The notes beneath the pieces are model-generated. The model searched no databases and was not told the DNA's origin. It saw only the letters and a program-made list of their open reading frames with translations. A stretch of DNA of 64,000 nt from Burkholderia sp. PAMC 26561 (GTDB taxonomy: Bacteria; Pseudomonadota; Gammaproteobacteria; Burkholderiales; Burkholderiaceae). Location: the NCBI RefSeq assembly GCF_001557535.2, contig NZ_CP014311.1, positions 62,001 through 126,000 of the forward strand, given 5' to 3'. The translations under genes were made by a program, and so were the position numbers. Below, piece after piece: positions 24,077 through 31,865 of this stretch (the first letter of the stretch is position 1; each line of letters opens with the position of its first letter).

Positions 24077-24232
24077 ATGAAGAGCGCATACGACTTGTTG
24101 ATGATCTCTCCCGATGAGCAAATTGTCCGGTTGCGTCTTGCATGGAAAGCAATCGCAGATGGCGATTGGGTTGAGGCTGAGTCGAAATTGCGTAACGCAG
24201 CGCGGGAAAGCGATGGACAGTTTTCACGCTGA
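24077..24232 (+). CDS. Array gene, 51-aa hypothetical
   Basis: A short ORF starting 5 nt after an exact CGGAAAACA. The sequence (MKSAYDLLMISPDEQIVRLR, then LAWKAIADGDWVEAESKLRN) is helical and looks like a single TPR-like hairpin. No family recognised. It overlaps the next small ORF. Confidence 0.5.
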   Translation: MKSAYDLLMISPDEQIVRLRLAWKAIADGDWVEAESKLRNAARESDGQFSR

Positions 24233-24332
24233 GGAAGACGAAGGTGCACAATTCATGGTTTGGAATGGGCTTCCGAAAGGAGCTGTCGACACGCTGGTCG
24301 AGGCACGCGCTGGCGTGAAAGTGGTTTCGTAA
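24213..24332 (+). CDS. Array gene, 39-aa hypothetical
   Basis: A small ORF overlapping the previous one by 20 nt, starting ATG 24213 (MDSFHAEEDEGAQFMVWNGL). It is followed 8 nt later by an exact CGGAAAACA. It may be a real micro-protein or the 3' remnant of a larger cassette. Confidence 0.35.
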   Translation: MDSFHAEEDEGAQFMVWNGLPKGAVDTLVEARAGVKVVS

Positions 24333-24348
24333 CGACGACACGGAAAAC

Positions 24349-24822
24349 ATGGAAATCTCAATAATGCAGAGCAATAAGCGGCAAATAGATTTGGACCAAA
24401 TTTGGGCCGACATTAAAGCAGGAAAGTATCAGGGCGATATCAAGCCAGAAATCGTTTCGTCGCATGACGGCATCGATATCATGAGTATCCCCACAAATGA
24501 CGGATCGGACCGCGATGTGTACGAACGCAAGAGTGGCGGCGGTTGGATTACCGTACCAGATATTGGGACGACAATTGAGAGCTTCCAAACGCTTCGGTCA
24601 GCAAAGGCGTACTGGTCGTCCGATCGTCCAGATGTTCTCTCTGCGCTGAAGGTCGCGCCGGAACTGTTGTCCAATGCAGATCTTGTTCACTTAATTCGCG
24701 AACTTGATCGTCGCTTCATCCAGCTATGGGACAAGGTGACGTTTGAACGGGATCACGATCTCGTTGATTACTCGCGCTTACCAGGTGCACATCGAAGCCG
24801 CGAATGCGGTGATCCTGAATAG
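24349..24822 (+). CDS. Array gene, hypothetical, probably frameshifted at its 3' end
   Basis: This 157-aa ORF has its ATG overlapping the motif CGGAAAACA. It is soluble, with an N-terminal helix then beta segments (GWITVPDIGTTIESFQTL) and a helical end. In another frame the DNA stays open past the annotated stop to a TAG at 24863-24865, encoding TRAYQVHIEAANAVILNRPI and ending DYENEQ. That TAG lies 2 nt before the next CGGAAAACA, the usual spacing in this array. The original gene therefore probably ended at 24865, with an indel near 24740-24770. Confidence 0.55.
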   Translation: MEISIMQSNKRQIDLDQIWADIKAGKYQGDIKPEIVSSHDGIDIMSIPTNDGSDRDVYERKSGGGWITVPDIGTTIESFQTLRSAKAYWSSDRPDVLSALKVAPELLSNADLVHLIRELDRRFIQLWDKVTFERDHDLVDYSRLPGAHRSRECGDPE

Positions 24823-24884
24823 ACCGATCACGCGTGCCGAGCCGGATTACGAAAACGAGCAATAGGTCGGAAAACAAGGACATT

Positions 24885-25100
24885 TTGAACGCTCGAAAAC
24901 GACCATCGACAATCGACTGCGCGAACTGCCTCCGCTCACTCTCTGTCGAACAGTACTCTTGTGGTGGTCCTAGGGAGGGGACCGATTGCGCCATAATTCA
25001 CCAGCGATACAATGGACTGCTTGAGGGCGAAACATTCCAGTGCACGTGCGGTCACTACATGGTGTATTTGTATCGGCACGAGATTCGCCGCGACAACTGA
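24885..25100 (+). CDS. Array gene, small zinc-ribbon-like protein
   Basis: A TTG start at 24885 has AAGGA 4 nt upstream and gives 71 aa. It shows two cysteine pairs, DCANCLRS and FQCTCGHY, plus further Cys, as in small zinc ribbons. No catalytic motif. The stop TGA is followed 2 nt later by GGAAAACA. Confidence 0.5.
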   Translation: MNARKRPSTIDCANCLRSLSVEQYSCGGPREGTDCAIIHQRYNGLLEGETFQCTCGHYMVYLYRHEIRRDN

Positions 25101-25161
25101 TAGGAAAACATCGGCCTGTGAGCGCTTTGCATTGTCCTAAAACTTTACGGAGTTGTCGAAC

Positions 25162-25494
25162 ATGGAAGACGCGGAAATTTCGTTTGTTAAAACCCCCGGG
25201 CTGATATTGGACCGAATCCTTACGCTGCTCGCTCACAAGGGCCGCGCGATAGCGATGGAAGCGCTTACCAGGGCGGTAAGTGAGGACGTACAGGAAAATA
25301 GTCGAAATTCCGGTTACACGCCTCCCACACTGCTTTGGTATGTGATCGGGGTCCGTGTTAGCGGAGACTCAACGTTCCACGCGCAACCGGCTTTTGTTGA
25401 TGCGCTGGGTCTCAACGCCCACGCGCAACAGATTTACCGCGTACACCTGTCAGCCATCGATACGTTTCTAGCGCAAACCAAAACTGCCACATAA
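25162..25494 (+). CDS. Array gene, hypothetical
   Basis: This 110-aa protein starts at ATG 25162 (MEDAEISFVKTPG) with GGAG upstream. The first half is helical (LILDRILTLLAHKGRAIAME) and the second half has a compact pattern. The next motif begins 2 nt after its stop. No family recognised. Confidence 0.6.
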   Translation: MEDAEISFVKTPGLILDRILTLLAHKGRAIAMEALTRAVSEDVQENSRNSGYTPPTLLWYVIGVRVSGDSTFHAQPAFVDALGLNAHAQQIYRVHLSAIDTFLAQTKTAT

Positions 25495-25510
25495 GCCGGA
25501 AAACAGACGT

Positions 25511-25852
25511 ATGAACGATAAGAAGGATTACATCAATGTCCTTAAGGCGTTGGACCGAACTGGACCCATGCCGACTGCCATGAATCAACTCAGCGAAGTG
25601 GCCGTCGCGACCGAGGATGAAAAGTTGCGAACTGCGCTTGAGGGAATTTGCGCCATGGCACGACAACAACTCGCGCCGATCGGGGCGCAGGGACGGCTGC
25701 TCGGGATATCGCCGCAGAGTTTCCCCACGCTTCATCAGGCTTTCGGGAAGCTCGCCAAGTACTGCGAGCAACAACGTGATGCGTCCGAGAAACAGTGGGA
25801 GATTTTGGCGAGACGGGCGGGCTGGACGCCACCAAATTCCACCGGCGGATGA
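25511..25852 (+). CDS. Array gene, helical hypothetical
   Basis: This 113-aa, entirely helical soluble protein (DEKLRTALEGICAMARQQLA; FPTLHQAFGKLAKYCEQQRD) starts 5 nt after an exact CGGAAAACA. Its size and composition fit an immunity- or antitoxin-like helical bundle, but nothing identifies it. Confidence 0.6.
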   Translation: MNDKKDYINVLKALDRTGPMPTAMNQLSEVAVATEDEKLRTALEGICAMARQQLAPIGAQGRLLGISPQSFPTLHQAFGKLAKYCEQQRDASEKQWEILARRAGWTPPNSTGG

Positions 25853-25932
25853 GAATCGTCGAAGACTACTTCAGGGATACTCCGCAGGCGGCTCGGCATG
25901 TACCGCCTTTCTTGTGTGGACCGCGAAGGTAG
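25849..25932 (+). CDS. 27-codon ORF, possible cassette remnant
   Basis: Starts in ATGA overlap with the previous stop and ends 7 nt before GGAAAACA at 25940. The peptide MRIVEDYFRDTPQAARHVPP is too short to assign. It may be a micro-protein or the eroded end of a cassette. Confidence 0.25.
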   Translation: MRIVEDYFRDTPQAARHVPPFLCGPRR

Positions 25933-25956
25933 GCGGAATGGAAAACAGGGAAATGC

Positions 25957-26166
25957 ATGCCGATTGACCAATCTCTGTTGCGAAGGGCCAGGCTTGGGCC
26001 GATAGAGGTTGAGCTTCGGGAGTTGTTATTCGGTCAAGTCGTGCTGGTGCACTCGATCCAGTCTGACGCAGTGCCTGACTGGCTTATCGAAGACATGGCA
26101 TGTGAGGGATTGAAGCTCTATTTGGTGCAGCAAGGGACCTGGGTACTCGCCCCGCTCGACGACTAG
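25957..26166 (+). CDS. Array gene, small hypothetical
   Basis: This 69-aa acidic protein (LGPIEVELRELLFGQVVLVH) starts at ATG 25957 behind a GGAAAACAGGG segment. No family recognised. No array motif separates it from the next gene, so the two may form one cassette. Confidence 0.5.
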   Translation: MPIDQSLLRRARLGPIEVELRELLFGQVVLVHSIQSDAVPDWLIEDMACEGLKLYLVQQGTWVLAPLDD

Positions 26167-26180
26167 GACAAGGTGAAGGA

Positions 26181-26456
26181 ATGCATGTGTTCGCTCTACT
26201 GCTTTCCGTTTTTGGGTTCGTTTTTGGATTGGCTGCTGCGTACTATTGGTGGAAAGCAAGTTGCGTGTCGCCCGATCCCAGTTGGCCAAACGGGATGGCG
26301 CCGGTCGTCTCCGAACTTGAGCAACTCGGATGGAACGTCGCATTTATACGATTAGCTCAGGAATCGGGTGCGTTGAATCGGACGGCTGCGGGTCTGACAG
26401 CGATTGCGGTGGCCCTAACGACCGCCGCGAGCGTATTTGGTCTGCTACCGCTGTGA
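26181..26456 (+). CDS. Array gene, two-helix membrane protein
   Basis: This 91-aa protein has transmembrane segments at about 1-22 (FALLLSVFGFVFGLAAAYYW) and 68-90, with a conserved-looking loop DPSWPNGMAPVVSELEQLGW between them. RBS AGGTGAAGGA. It resembles small membrane immunity proteins in topology only. Confidence 0.55.
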   Translation: MHVFALLLSVFGFVFGLAAAYYWWKASCVSPDPSWPNGMAPVVSELEQLGWNVAFIRLAQESGALNRTAAGLTAIAVALTTAASVFGLLPL

Positions 26457-26472
26457 ATAACAAGGAAAAGAA

Positions 26473-26763
26473 GTGGACGTGTTATTTGCCGCTGAGGCGG
26501 CAGTTCGGGACGCGGTTCCAGCGGTTGTGCAGCGTCATCGCTCGAAAGGCATCCTGACGTGGGCGTTGCTTCACACCATCGAAACGGAAGTGTTGGTTGA
26601 GGTGGCCAACTCCGGCAAACACAGCAAGCGGGTTTTAGACATGATTCGCGCGCCGGCTGCCTTGGACTATCCGAAGGACGATCGGCCTGCTTCGTTCGAA
26701 GGCCATGACTTTGTGCCGATCGTTTTTGGTGCCATTGAAGACGCTTGGCGTCGCGTCAATTAG
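26473..26763 (+). CDS. Array gene, hypothetical
   Basis: This 96-aa protein starts at GTG 26473, right after a GGAAAAGA-type motif. It is helical in the first 60 residues (ILTWALLHTIETEVLVEVAN), then has a PASFEGHDFVPIVF segment. The stop TAG directly abuts an AAAAACA version of the motif. No family recognised. Confidence 0.55.
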   Translation: MDVLFAAEAAVRDAVPAVVQRHRSKGILTWALLHTIETEVLVEVANSGKHSKRVLDMIRAPAALDYPKDDRPASFEGHDFVPIVFGAIEDAWRRVN

Positions 26764-26781
26764 AAAAACAACGGAGTGCAC

Positions 26782-27264
26782 ATGGTCGAAATGACCAACC
26801 CGCTTACAGCCTTGATAAGCTATCAGGCCGCTTACAAAGAAGGACGTATCCGGCCACAGGCGTGCCCGTCGCCTTCTGATCTGGTCGTTCTGATGGATAA
26901 GGAAACGGGACCACTCCGCGTGTCTTATGCCCTTATCGAACACGGTGTGGTTAAAGGAATCGCAATTTTCATTGCAGGCCCGCACATTGACCAAATCCCC
27001 CTATTCGATATCGGATACGCCGTTGATGAAAATTTTCGTTGCCAGGGTGTCGCTACCAAAGTGATGGAGCAAAGTATTTCAGAGATGCGAGCGGGGTTCG
27101 GGCGACACATCCCGCGCTTCTATCTTCAGGCAGTCATTGGAACAACGAATGTCGCCTCGCAAAAGGTGGCTGCCAGGATATTTGGCTCATCGCCAAAACC
27201 GATAACAGACAGCGTCTCGGGACAACCGGCCCTAGCCTATCTGAGACTGATTGAGTGCCGATAA
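26782..27264 (+). CDS. Array GNAT-family acetyltransferase-like protein (paralog A)
   Basis: This 160-aa protein starts at ATG 26782 (GGAG 5 nt upstream); GTG 26776 is an alternative. GNAT features are FDIGYAVDENFRCQGVATKV (motif A with an R/QxxGxA-type acetyl-CoA loop), a beta5 segment FYLQAVIGTTNVASQKVAAR and a conserved C-terminus SVSGQPALAYLRL. It probably transfers an acetyl group to an unknown substrate. A frameshifted paralog lies at 34609-35093. Confidence 0.75.
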   Translation: MVEMTNPLTALISYQAAYKEGRIRPQACPSPSDLVVLMDKETGPLRVSYALIEHGVVKGIAIFIAGPHIDQIPLFDIGYAVDENFRCQGVATKVMEQSISEMRAGFGRHIPRFYLQAVIGTTNVASQKVAARIFGSSPKPITDSVSGQPALAYLRLIECR

Positions 27265-27330
27265 CAAGAGGTAGGGAAACAAAAAGAACGCTGCGGCTAT
27301 CGCAGCATTACAAGAAAAAAGGATAAGTTC

Positions 27331-27975
27331 ATGCTGAGAGACATTGTACCGCTGCGTCAACTGCGGGAACGCTTTGGAGACAGCCTTACCGTCGAGATGT
27401 TCGATCGTGAAAAGCTTTCCAAGATCATCAAGGACAAGCCGCTTAGCATGCACGCGTTAGGCGGCAACATTTGGAATCGGATCGTCACCCGAGAGTGGAA
27501 AGACGTTGACCCAATGCAGTTGCGAGCCTATTTTCAGCGCAGCGATCCTAAACTTCATTCCGCCATCAGCAAGGTTATCGGCGAGAACGCTATACGGGAC
27601 ATCTTGATGGTCAAGGCATGGCGAGGGGTGCCACGGAAGGCAAACCTCGTCATGGAGCTTACGATCGCCGACGTCTACCAAGACGAACTTCATCTTGCTG
27701 ACGTAGCTTTTTGTGATCTTGAGCGGCCGATCGCACCGGGTGACCGCGTTTACACCCTTCAATCGCATAAGGGGTTGGGGCTGCTTGGTTTGGTAATCGA
27801 CAACATGGACGCATACGCTCGTGCGCGCCGCTACAAGCACCTCACTTTGACTGCGGCTTATGCCGATCTGGTTCCTCTCTTCCAAAAGCACGGATTCGAA
27901 GTCGAGGACAGTGTGGCTGCTCGCATCGGCCTTCAGGCCGGGAAATCGATCCCGATGGAACGTGCAGTCGTGTGA
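27331..27975 (+). CDS. Array gene, GNAT-like C-terminal fold, hypothetical
   Basis: This 214-aa protein starts at ATG 27331 behind AAAGGATAA and a small CTGCG/CGCAG hairpin. Its second half (RVYTLQSHKGLGLLGLVIDN, then YKHLTLTAAYADLVPLFQKH, then GFEVED) has the order of a GNAT motif A and beta5 helix. The first half is not recognised. It follows GNAT paralog A directly. Confidence 0.5.
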   Translation: MLRDIVPLRQLRERFGDSLTVEMFDREKLSKIIKDKPLSMHALGGNIWNRIVTREWKDVDPMQLRAYFQRSDPKLHSAISKVIGENAIRDILMVKAWRGVPRKANLVMELTIADVYQDELHLADVAFCDLERPIAPGDRVYTLQSHKGLGLLGLVIDNMDAYARARRYKHLTLTAAYADLVPLFQKHGFEVEDSVAARIGLQAGKSIPMERAVV

Positions 27976-28073
27976 ACAGAACAAATTGGAAAACGACGCG
28001 GTAGAGCCGCAATGTTTAAAGGCCGCACCTATAAGCAAAACCGGTTTCGGAAGCCGCACGGTTCGCTTTGCCG

Positions 28074-28208
28074 ATGTTAATGGTGGCGTTGCGACTACTA
28101 CGTACAGCGATTCTCGGCGAGGGTCGCCGTATTGTGGCGGCGCTGAGCCTGACGCGTCATCTCACTATCGAGCAGATCGAGTCTGCTGCTCCAATGTTGG
28201 AAGGGTAG
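28074..28208 (+). CDS. Array gene, 44-aa basic peptide
   Basis: This ORF starts at ATG 28074 and its TAG is followed directly by GGAAAACA (28209), the array spacing. The sequence is helical and basic (VALRLLRTAILGEGRRIVAA, then LSLTRHLTIEQIESAAPMLE). A 22-codon ORF (28012-28080) overlaps its start and may be the same cassette broken by a frameshift. Confidence 0.4.
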   Translation: MLMVALRLLRTAILGEGRRIVAALSLTRHLTIEQIESAAPMLEG

Positions 28209-28234
28209 GGAAAACAGAAGGGAGGGGCTGCGAG

Positions 28235-28444
28235 ATGGTTGGCGAAGAATTGGCGAGGCGACTGGACCAGGCGCGCACTTCGTTGCTTGAAGCGGAAAGA
28301 CTGCTTGACGGTGAGCGGCGTCATCGGCACGCAAGCAACGCTCCGCTCGCTGACGGCATAGTTGCAGCGCATAACAAATTAGCTCTATGCGTGCATGACG
28401 CAATAGCCGCAATAGACCGCGCGACTTTCAACAATGCCGAATAG
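28235..28444 (+). CDS. Array gene, small coiled-coil protein
   Basis: This 69-aa helical protein starts at ATG 28235 (MVGEELARRLDQARTSLLEA) with GGAGGGG upstream. Its TAG is fused to the next motif (TAGGAAAAGA at 28442-28451). No family recognised. Confidence 0.55.
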   Translation: MVGEELARRLDQARTSLLEAERLLDGERRHRHASNAPLADGIVAAHNKLALCVHDAIAAIDRATFNNAE

Positions 28445-28456
28445 GAAAAGAACGAC

Positions 28457-28483
28457 GTGGACCCGAGTGCCGCCTACGGTTAA
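28457..28483 (+). pseudogene. 8-codon stub of a lost array gene
   Basis: A GTG start (VDPSAAYG then stop) sits 5 nt after the motif GGAAAAGA, exactly where a cassette gene should begin. About 250 bp of gene-free sequence follow. This looks like the surviving 5' end of a deleted cassette. Confidence 0.35.
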
Positions 28484-28733
28484 CGAAGCGGGAAGGAGCA
28501 GAGAGGACATTCAGAACCTGCCCCTCGTTGCCTGTCGCCACTGACACTTGCCCGCAAGCCTCGATCTGCGTTATCGTTCCTTCTGCGCCAGTGCTGCGCA
28601 CGTCTGTCCATACAGACGACCCTCGCGGGAAGCACGGAGGTCATCAGCGGCTTGTGGCTCGGATGCGGTCCAGCCCGAGGCGAATTTTCAATGTACCGGA
28701 AGGCATGCCTACGAGGCGCGCCAAGGACTAAAA

Positions 28734-29993
28734 ATGGCACTCTCTCTCATCCGTGGTCTCACCACGTCAGTCGTTCGCAACTTCGCGTCGCTCAAACGTG
28801 ACGCCAAGCGTCTCCAGAAGCACTCCCAGCAGGTGTTCGGTACGTCGTACCCCCTAACGACGTGCCAGCACGCGATCGCGGTGTCCCGCGGATTCAAGTC
28901 GCTGGCGGACATCGAAAGGCTAGGATCAAGGCTTGGCCTGGAGCGCAATGCGCCGTTCTGGACTATCCAGAGCCGCAACGACACGCATCAGGAGGTACTG
29001 GAAGCGATCTACCGGTTGGAGCTTGAGGTGTCCGAGAACGGGCCGGTGGCCATGCTGGGCAAGCAGGCCCACGCCATCTTGCCCGCACTCGTGCTTTTCT
29101 TCGAGGAGATGAGCTTTAAGAAGATGCCCGGTCTGCTTCTGATCGAAACCGGGGCGCAAGCCGTGCAGGATACACTTGTTGCCACAGCGATCGCGCAGTT
29201 GGGCATGGAAGCGACGTTCGAAGGGTTTCGGGCACTTGACCTGCGAGAGACCGCGTTGCCGGTAGCGCTTGATACAGGGGCGCGTTACTGGGTCTCTGCG
29301 TTGATGTACGCGCTTCCGGAGAGAATCCGGAAACAACTGAACAGCATTGGTTGGGATCATGATCTGGAACTGGCCGCCGAAGCCAATGCCGTCAATCGAC
29401 TGCAGGTATTCGGCCCGGCTGACTTTTCAACGATTCCGTTTTACTCGATCAAGTCCATTGCCTCTTCAGTCGCCGGTGCTGCCGCGCGTCCGGCATGGAT
29501 GGAAGAGGGGGCGGGTCCATTCGTCGCTGCGCGCCAGCTGTCGAGCGACACCAGCGAGGCGCTTGATCGGGCGCTTGAACTCATCTATGCGCTGGATGCC
29601 CGAAAATTCAATGTGGGTGTGAGCGCCGTGCACGAGAGTAGTCGCCGACCCTATGTCGCGCTGTTTTCGCGCGATGATCCGGCAAGCGTCGTGCTTGCCA
29701 GTGTTCTCCACTCGTTTTTCTCAGCGCGTTACGCTAAGCCAGAACTGCGCGACCGCCGGCCCGCCATCCTGTACGTGTCTGATCGAGCTGAGCCATACGC
29801 TCCGGAGTGCCTGCAGTTCGGCAACCACACGGTCATTGTCAACGGTCTGAAGGAAGTGCCATCTGGAACGGGTGCGGGAGAATTTTATGGCTACAAGGAT
29901 GCGCTGAAGGTCCGCGCCACGCCTGAGGGTATCCAATTCATGGGTACACGCGTGTCTGTTCCATTACTGTCGCTCAGATCAGAAACGACGTGA
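28734..29993 (+). CDS. Large array-embedded protein with Glyoxalase_8-like N-terminus
   Basis: This 419-aa protein starts at ATG 28734 with AAGGA 6 nt upstream. Residues 15-60 (SLKRDAKRLQKHSQQVFGTS; TTCQHAIAVSRGFKSLADIE) match the short glyoxalase-related helical module (PF20066-type) seen at the N-termini of plasmid and conjugation proteins. The remaining 350 residues have no motif I can name and no Walker A. It lacks an array motif on its left except the stub at 28457, so it may have been inserted into the array from elsewhere. Confidence 0.55.
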   Translation: MALSLIRGLTTSVVRNFASLKRDAKRLQKHSQQVFGTSYPLTTCQHAIAVSRGFKSLADIERLGSRLGLERNAPFWTIQSRNDTHQEVLEAIYRLELEVSENGPVAMLGKQAHAILPALVLFFEEMSFKKMPGLLLIETGAQAVQDTLVATAIAQLGMEATFEGFRALDLRETALPVALDTGARYWVSALMYALPERIRKQLNSIGWDHDLELAAEANAVNRLQVFGPADFSTIPFYSIKSIASSVAGAAARPAWMEEGAGPFVAARQLSSDTSEALDRALELIYALDARKFNVGVSAVHESSRRPYVALFSRDDPASVVLASVLHSFFSARYAKPELRDRRPAILYVSDRAEPYAPECLQFGNHTVIVNGLKEVPSGTGAGEFYGYKDALKVRATPEGIQFMGTRVSVPLLSLRSETT

Positions 29994-30017
29994 ATTCACC
30001 GTTCACTGGAAAAGAGT

Positions 30018-30467
30018 ATGCAATCAGTTCGGAACACTGTCATTCAGTCGCTTTGCGTGACTATTACGCTGCTAGGGTCGGGGTCGCAAGCGTACGCATA
30101 TAAGGTCATTCCGGAGACGGAGTTCAAACAGGCGAGTCGCATGAACCTCGATTGCACATTCGTGGCCGGGATCGTCAGTGACATTATCAAGCATCGCGCC
30201 GAATACAAAAAAGCGCACAACGGCGCTGATCTTTCGATGACGCAGTTTCTCAAAATCTATGACGAAGAACCTCTTGAAATTCCTGACACTATCGGACCAA
30301 ACAAAGCGTGGTATAAGCTGGTATCGCGTCCAGTCGCCACCACGTTTTACACGACCGAATTGATAGACACCGACCCGCGTTTCGTGGTCGATCAGATGAG
30401 AGCAATGTGCTTGCTGAATCCGAAAAAATATTATGTTGCTAGCCAGCTCGTTGACATGAAGCAATAA
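30018..30467 (+). CDS. Array gene, secreted hypothetical (immunity-like)
   Basis: This 149-aa protein starts 2 nt after a TGGAAAAGA motif. It has a signal peptide (about 1-28, ending QAYAY) and two mature cysteines (NLDCTFVAG and RAMCLLNP). The size and topology are those of periplasmic immunity proteins, and two further secreted small proteins follow. Sequence family not recognised. Confidence 0.55.
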   Translation: MQSVRNTVIQSLCVTITLLGSGSQAYAYKVIPETEFKQASRMNLDCTFVAGIVSDIIKHRAEYKKAHNGADLSMTQFLKIYDEEPLEIPDTIGPNKAWYKLVSRPVATTFYTTELIDTDPRFVVDQMRAMCLLNPKKYYVASQLVDMKQ

Positions 30468-30496
30468 CGTCCAAGCATTGAGCACCGGAAAAGAGC

Positions 30497-30814
30497 GTGA
30501 AGCGATTAATCATTACTATGGCAGTTGCGGCCGTCGCGCTACTTGGCGCTAGCTCAAGCTGGTCAGAAACTATCGCGGTCGCGAAGCGGTATCCTGGCCC
30601 GTGGAAAGACGACTTCAACCTAGAAATTACGAAAAGTCTCGCTTGGAACAAGGTTGCGGGTTGTGGCGAATATAAGTATCGCGCAAGCAGCTTAGATAAG
30701 GATGAATTCCTGGTCTATTGCAGCTCGGACGATGTTGCTTGGACTGCATACTTAGTTTGGCCCGTCATCCACAAAATCATCGGGCCGCTTAGGCCGGACG
30801 CCTCGTTGAATTGA
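30497..30814 (+). CDS. Array gene, secreted two-cysteine protein (immunity-like)
   Basis: This 105-aa protein starts at GTG 30497, 2 nt after CGGAAAAGA. It has a signal peptide (ending SSWSE) and a small domain with one likely disulfide (AGCGEYKYR and FLVYCSS). Its position between another secreted protein and a Rap1a-like protein suggests a role in protecting the periplasm from toxins. Function not proven. Confidence 0.55.
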   Translation: MKRLIITMAVAAVALLGASSSWSETIAVAKRYPGPWKDDFNLEITKSLAWNKVAGCGEYKYRASSLDKDEFLVYCSSDDVAWTAYLVWPVIHKIIGPLRPDASLN

Positions 30815-30847
30815 CTCGGAAAACACAGAACTAGGGCGGGCATCGGG

Positions 30848-31243
30848 ATGAAAGACCAAAACAAAGGCAGGCGTGCCTTGCTTGCGGTTTTCGCCGTTTT
30901 CGTGACTTGGACCTTGGCATCGCATGCTGCTAGTCCGGCTGGGGCGTACGTTGAAGGTGGATATCTATCGGGGCAGCATTACCGAAATTCGCCATTCTCT
31001 GAACGGTTAGGGTATGTGCAGGGCTTGGTCGACGGAATTTTGTACAGCGCGATGTTTGGAGCGCGCGAAGAGTACATGCGCCGACTGAAGGTATGCATTG
31101 CGCAGGTGAGCGGCGGCCAACTTGTTGCGATTGTGGATAAATACGTGTCAGAACATCCTAGTCAGTGGGATTGGCAGATGAATTTGTTAGCGCACAATGC
31201 GCTGATTCTCGCGTGCCGCGAACGCGCGTCCCCAATCTCGTAA
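30848..31243 (+). CDS. Rap1a/Tai-like immunity protein
   Basis: This 131-aa protein has a signal peptide (about 1-28) and a Rap1a-like core: RLGYVQGLVDGILYSAM, a cysteine in LKVCIAQVSGGQLVAIVDKY, VSEHPSQWDW, and LAHNALILACRER. Rap1a/Tai proteins are periplasmic partners that neutralise type VI amidase effectors (Ssp1/Tae4 type). No cognate effector lies next to it, so it would be an orphan immunity gene. This is the clearest evidence for the array's protective character. Confidence 0.65.
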   Translation: MKDQNKGRRALLAVFAVFVTWTLASHAASPAGAYVEGGYLSGQHYRNSPFSERLGYVQGLVDGILYSAMFGAREEYMRRLKVCIAQVSGGQLVAIVDKYVSEHPSQWDWQMNLLAHNALILACRERASPIS

Positions 31244-31264
31244 CTGCTCGGAAAACAGAAAACG

Positions 31265-31312
31265 ATGAGAAATAGAAAATTCGGGGCGGTCCTCCCCCGG
31301 CGTCAGACTACT
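31265..31312 (+). pseudogene. 5' fragment of an array gene cut by IS3-family insertion
   Basis: An ATG sits 7 nt after an exact CGGAAAACA (MRNRKFGAVLPRRQTT), after which the IS begins at about 31313. The remainder may be the gene fragment starting beyond the IS at about 32939. Confidence 0.45.
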
Positions 31313-31367
31313 TGTCGTGTTATCTGATTCTTATAGACATGGTCCGGGGGCGGTAAAATCAGGGTGA

Positions 31368-31865
31368 ATGAAAACCTACTCAGCAGAAAGAAAAGAAGCG
31401 CTGGTGCGGCGCATGATGCCGCCGGAAAACGCGCTGGTTTCGGCGCTGGCCAGAGAAACGGGAATTACCGAACAGACGTTGTACACGTGGCGCCGACAGG
31501 CGAAAGGACAAGGGTTGGCTGTGCCGGGCGATGGGAAGAATCCCGAAGCATGGTCTTCGGAGGACAAGTTTGCAGTAGTGCTGGAAACCGCGCCGCTCAA
31601 TGCAGCGGAACTGGCCGAGTATTGCCGTCGAAAAGGTCTTTATCCGGAACAGATATCCGCCTGGCGAGCCGCTTGCCGTTCGGCCAATGCGAATGCCACG
31701 GAGCAGGCACGCGAGCAGCGCCATCAGTCGAAGGACGACAAGAAGCGCATCCAGCAGCTCGAGAAAGAATTGCAGCGCAAGGAGAAGGCGCTGGCGGAAG
31801 CGGCTGCGCTGCTGATTCTGAGAAAAAAAGCCCAGGCGATTTGGGGAGACAAAGAGGACGATTGA
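31368..31865 (+). CDS. IS3-family transposase OrfA
   Basis: This 165-aa helix-turn-helix protein has two HTH units (about 20-50, VSALARETGITEQTLYTWRR; about 75-100, AAELAEYCRRKGLYPEQISA) and a C-terminal leucine-zipper coiled coil (QQLEKELQRKEKALAEAAAL). It binds the IS ends. The A7G tract at 31823-31830 is the expected site of -1 frameshifting into orfB. Confidence 0.9.
   Translation: MKTYSAERKEALVRRMMPPENALVSALARETGITEQTLYTWRRQAKGQGLAVPGDGKNPEAWSSEDKFAVVLETAPLNAAELAEYCRRKGLYPEQISAWRAACRSANANATEQAREQRHQSKDDKKRIQQLEKELQRKEKALAEAAALLILRKKAQAIWGDKEDD

Noticed and set aside
27860..28444. 194-aa ORF covering 27860-28444
   Set aside because: Only the last 69 codons (from ATG 28235 with GGAGGGG) look like protein; the first part is a shadow of the 27331 gene and spacer.
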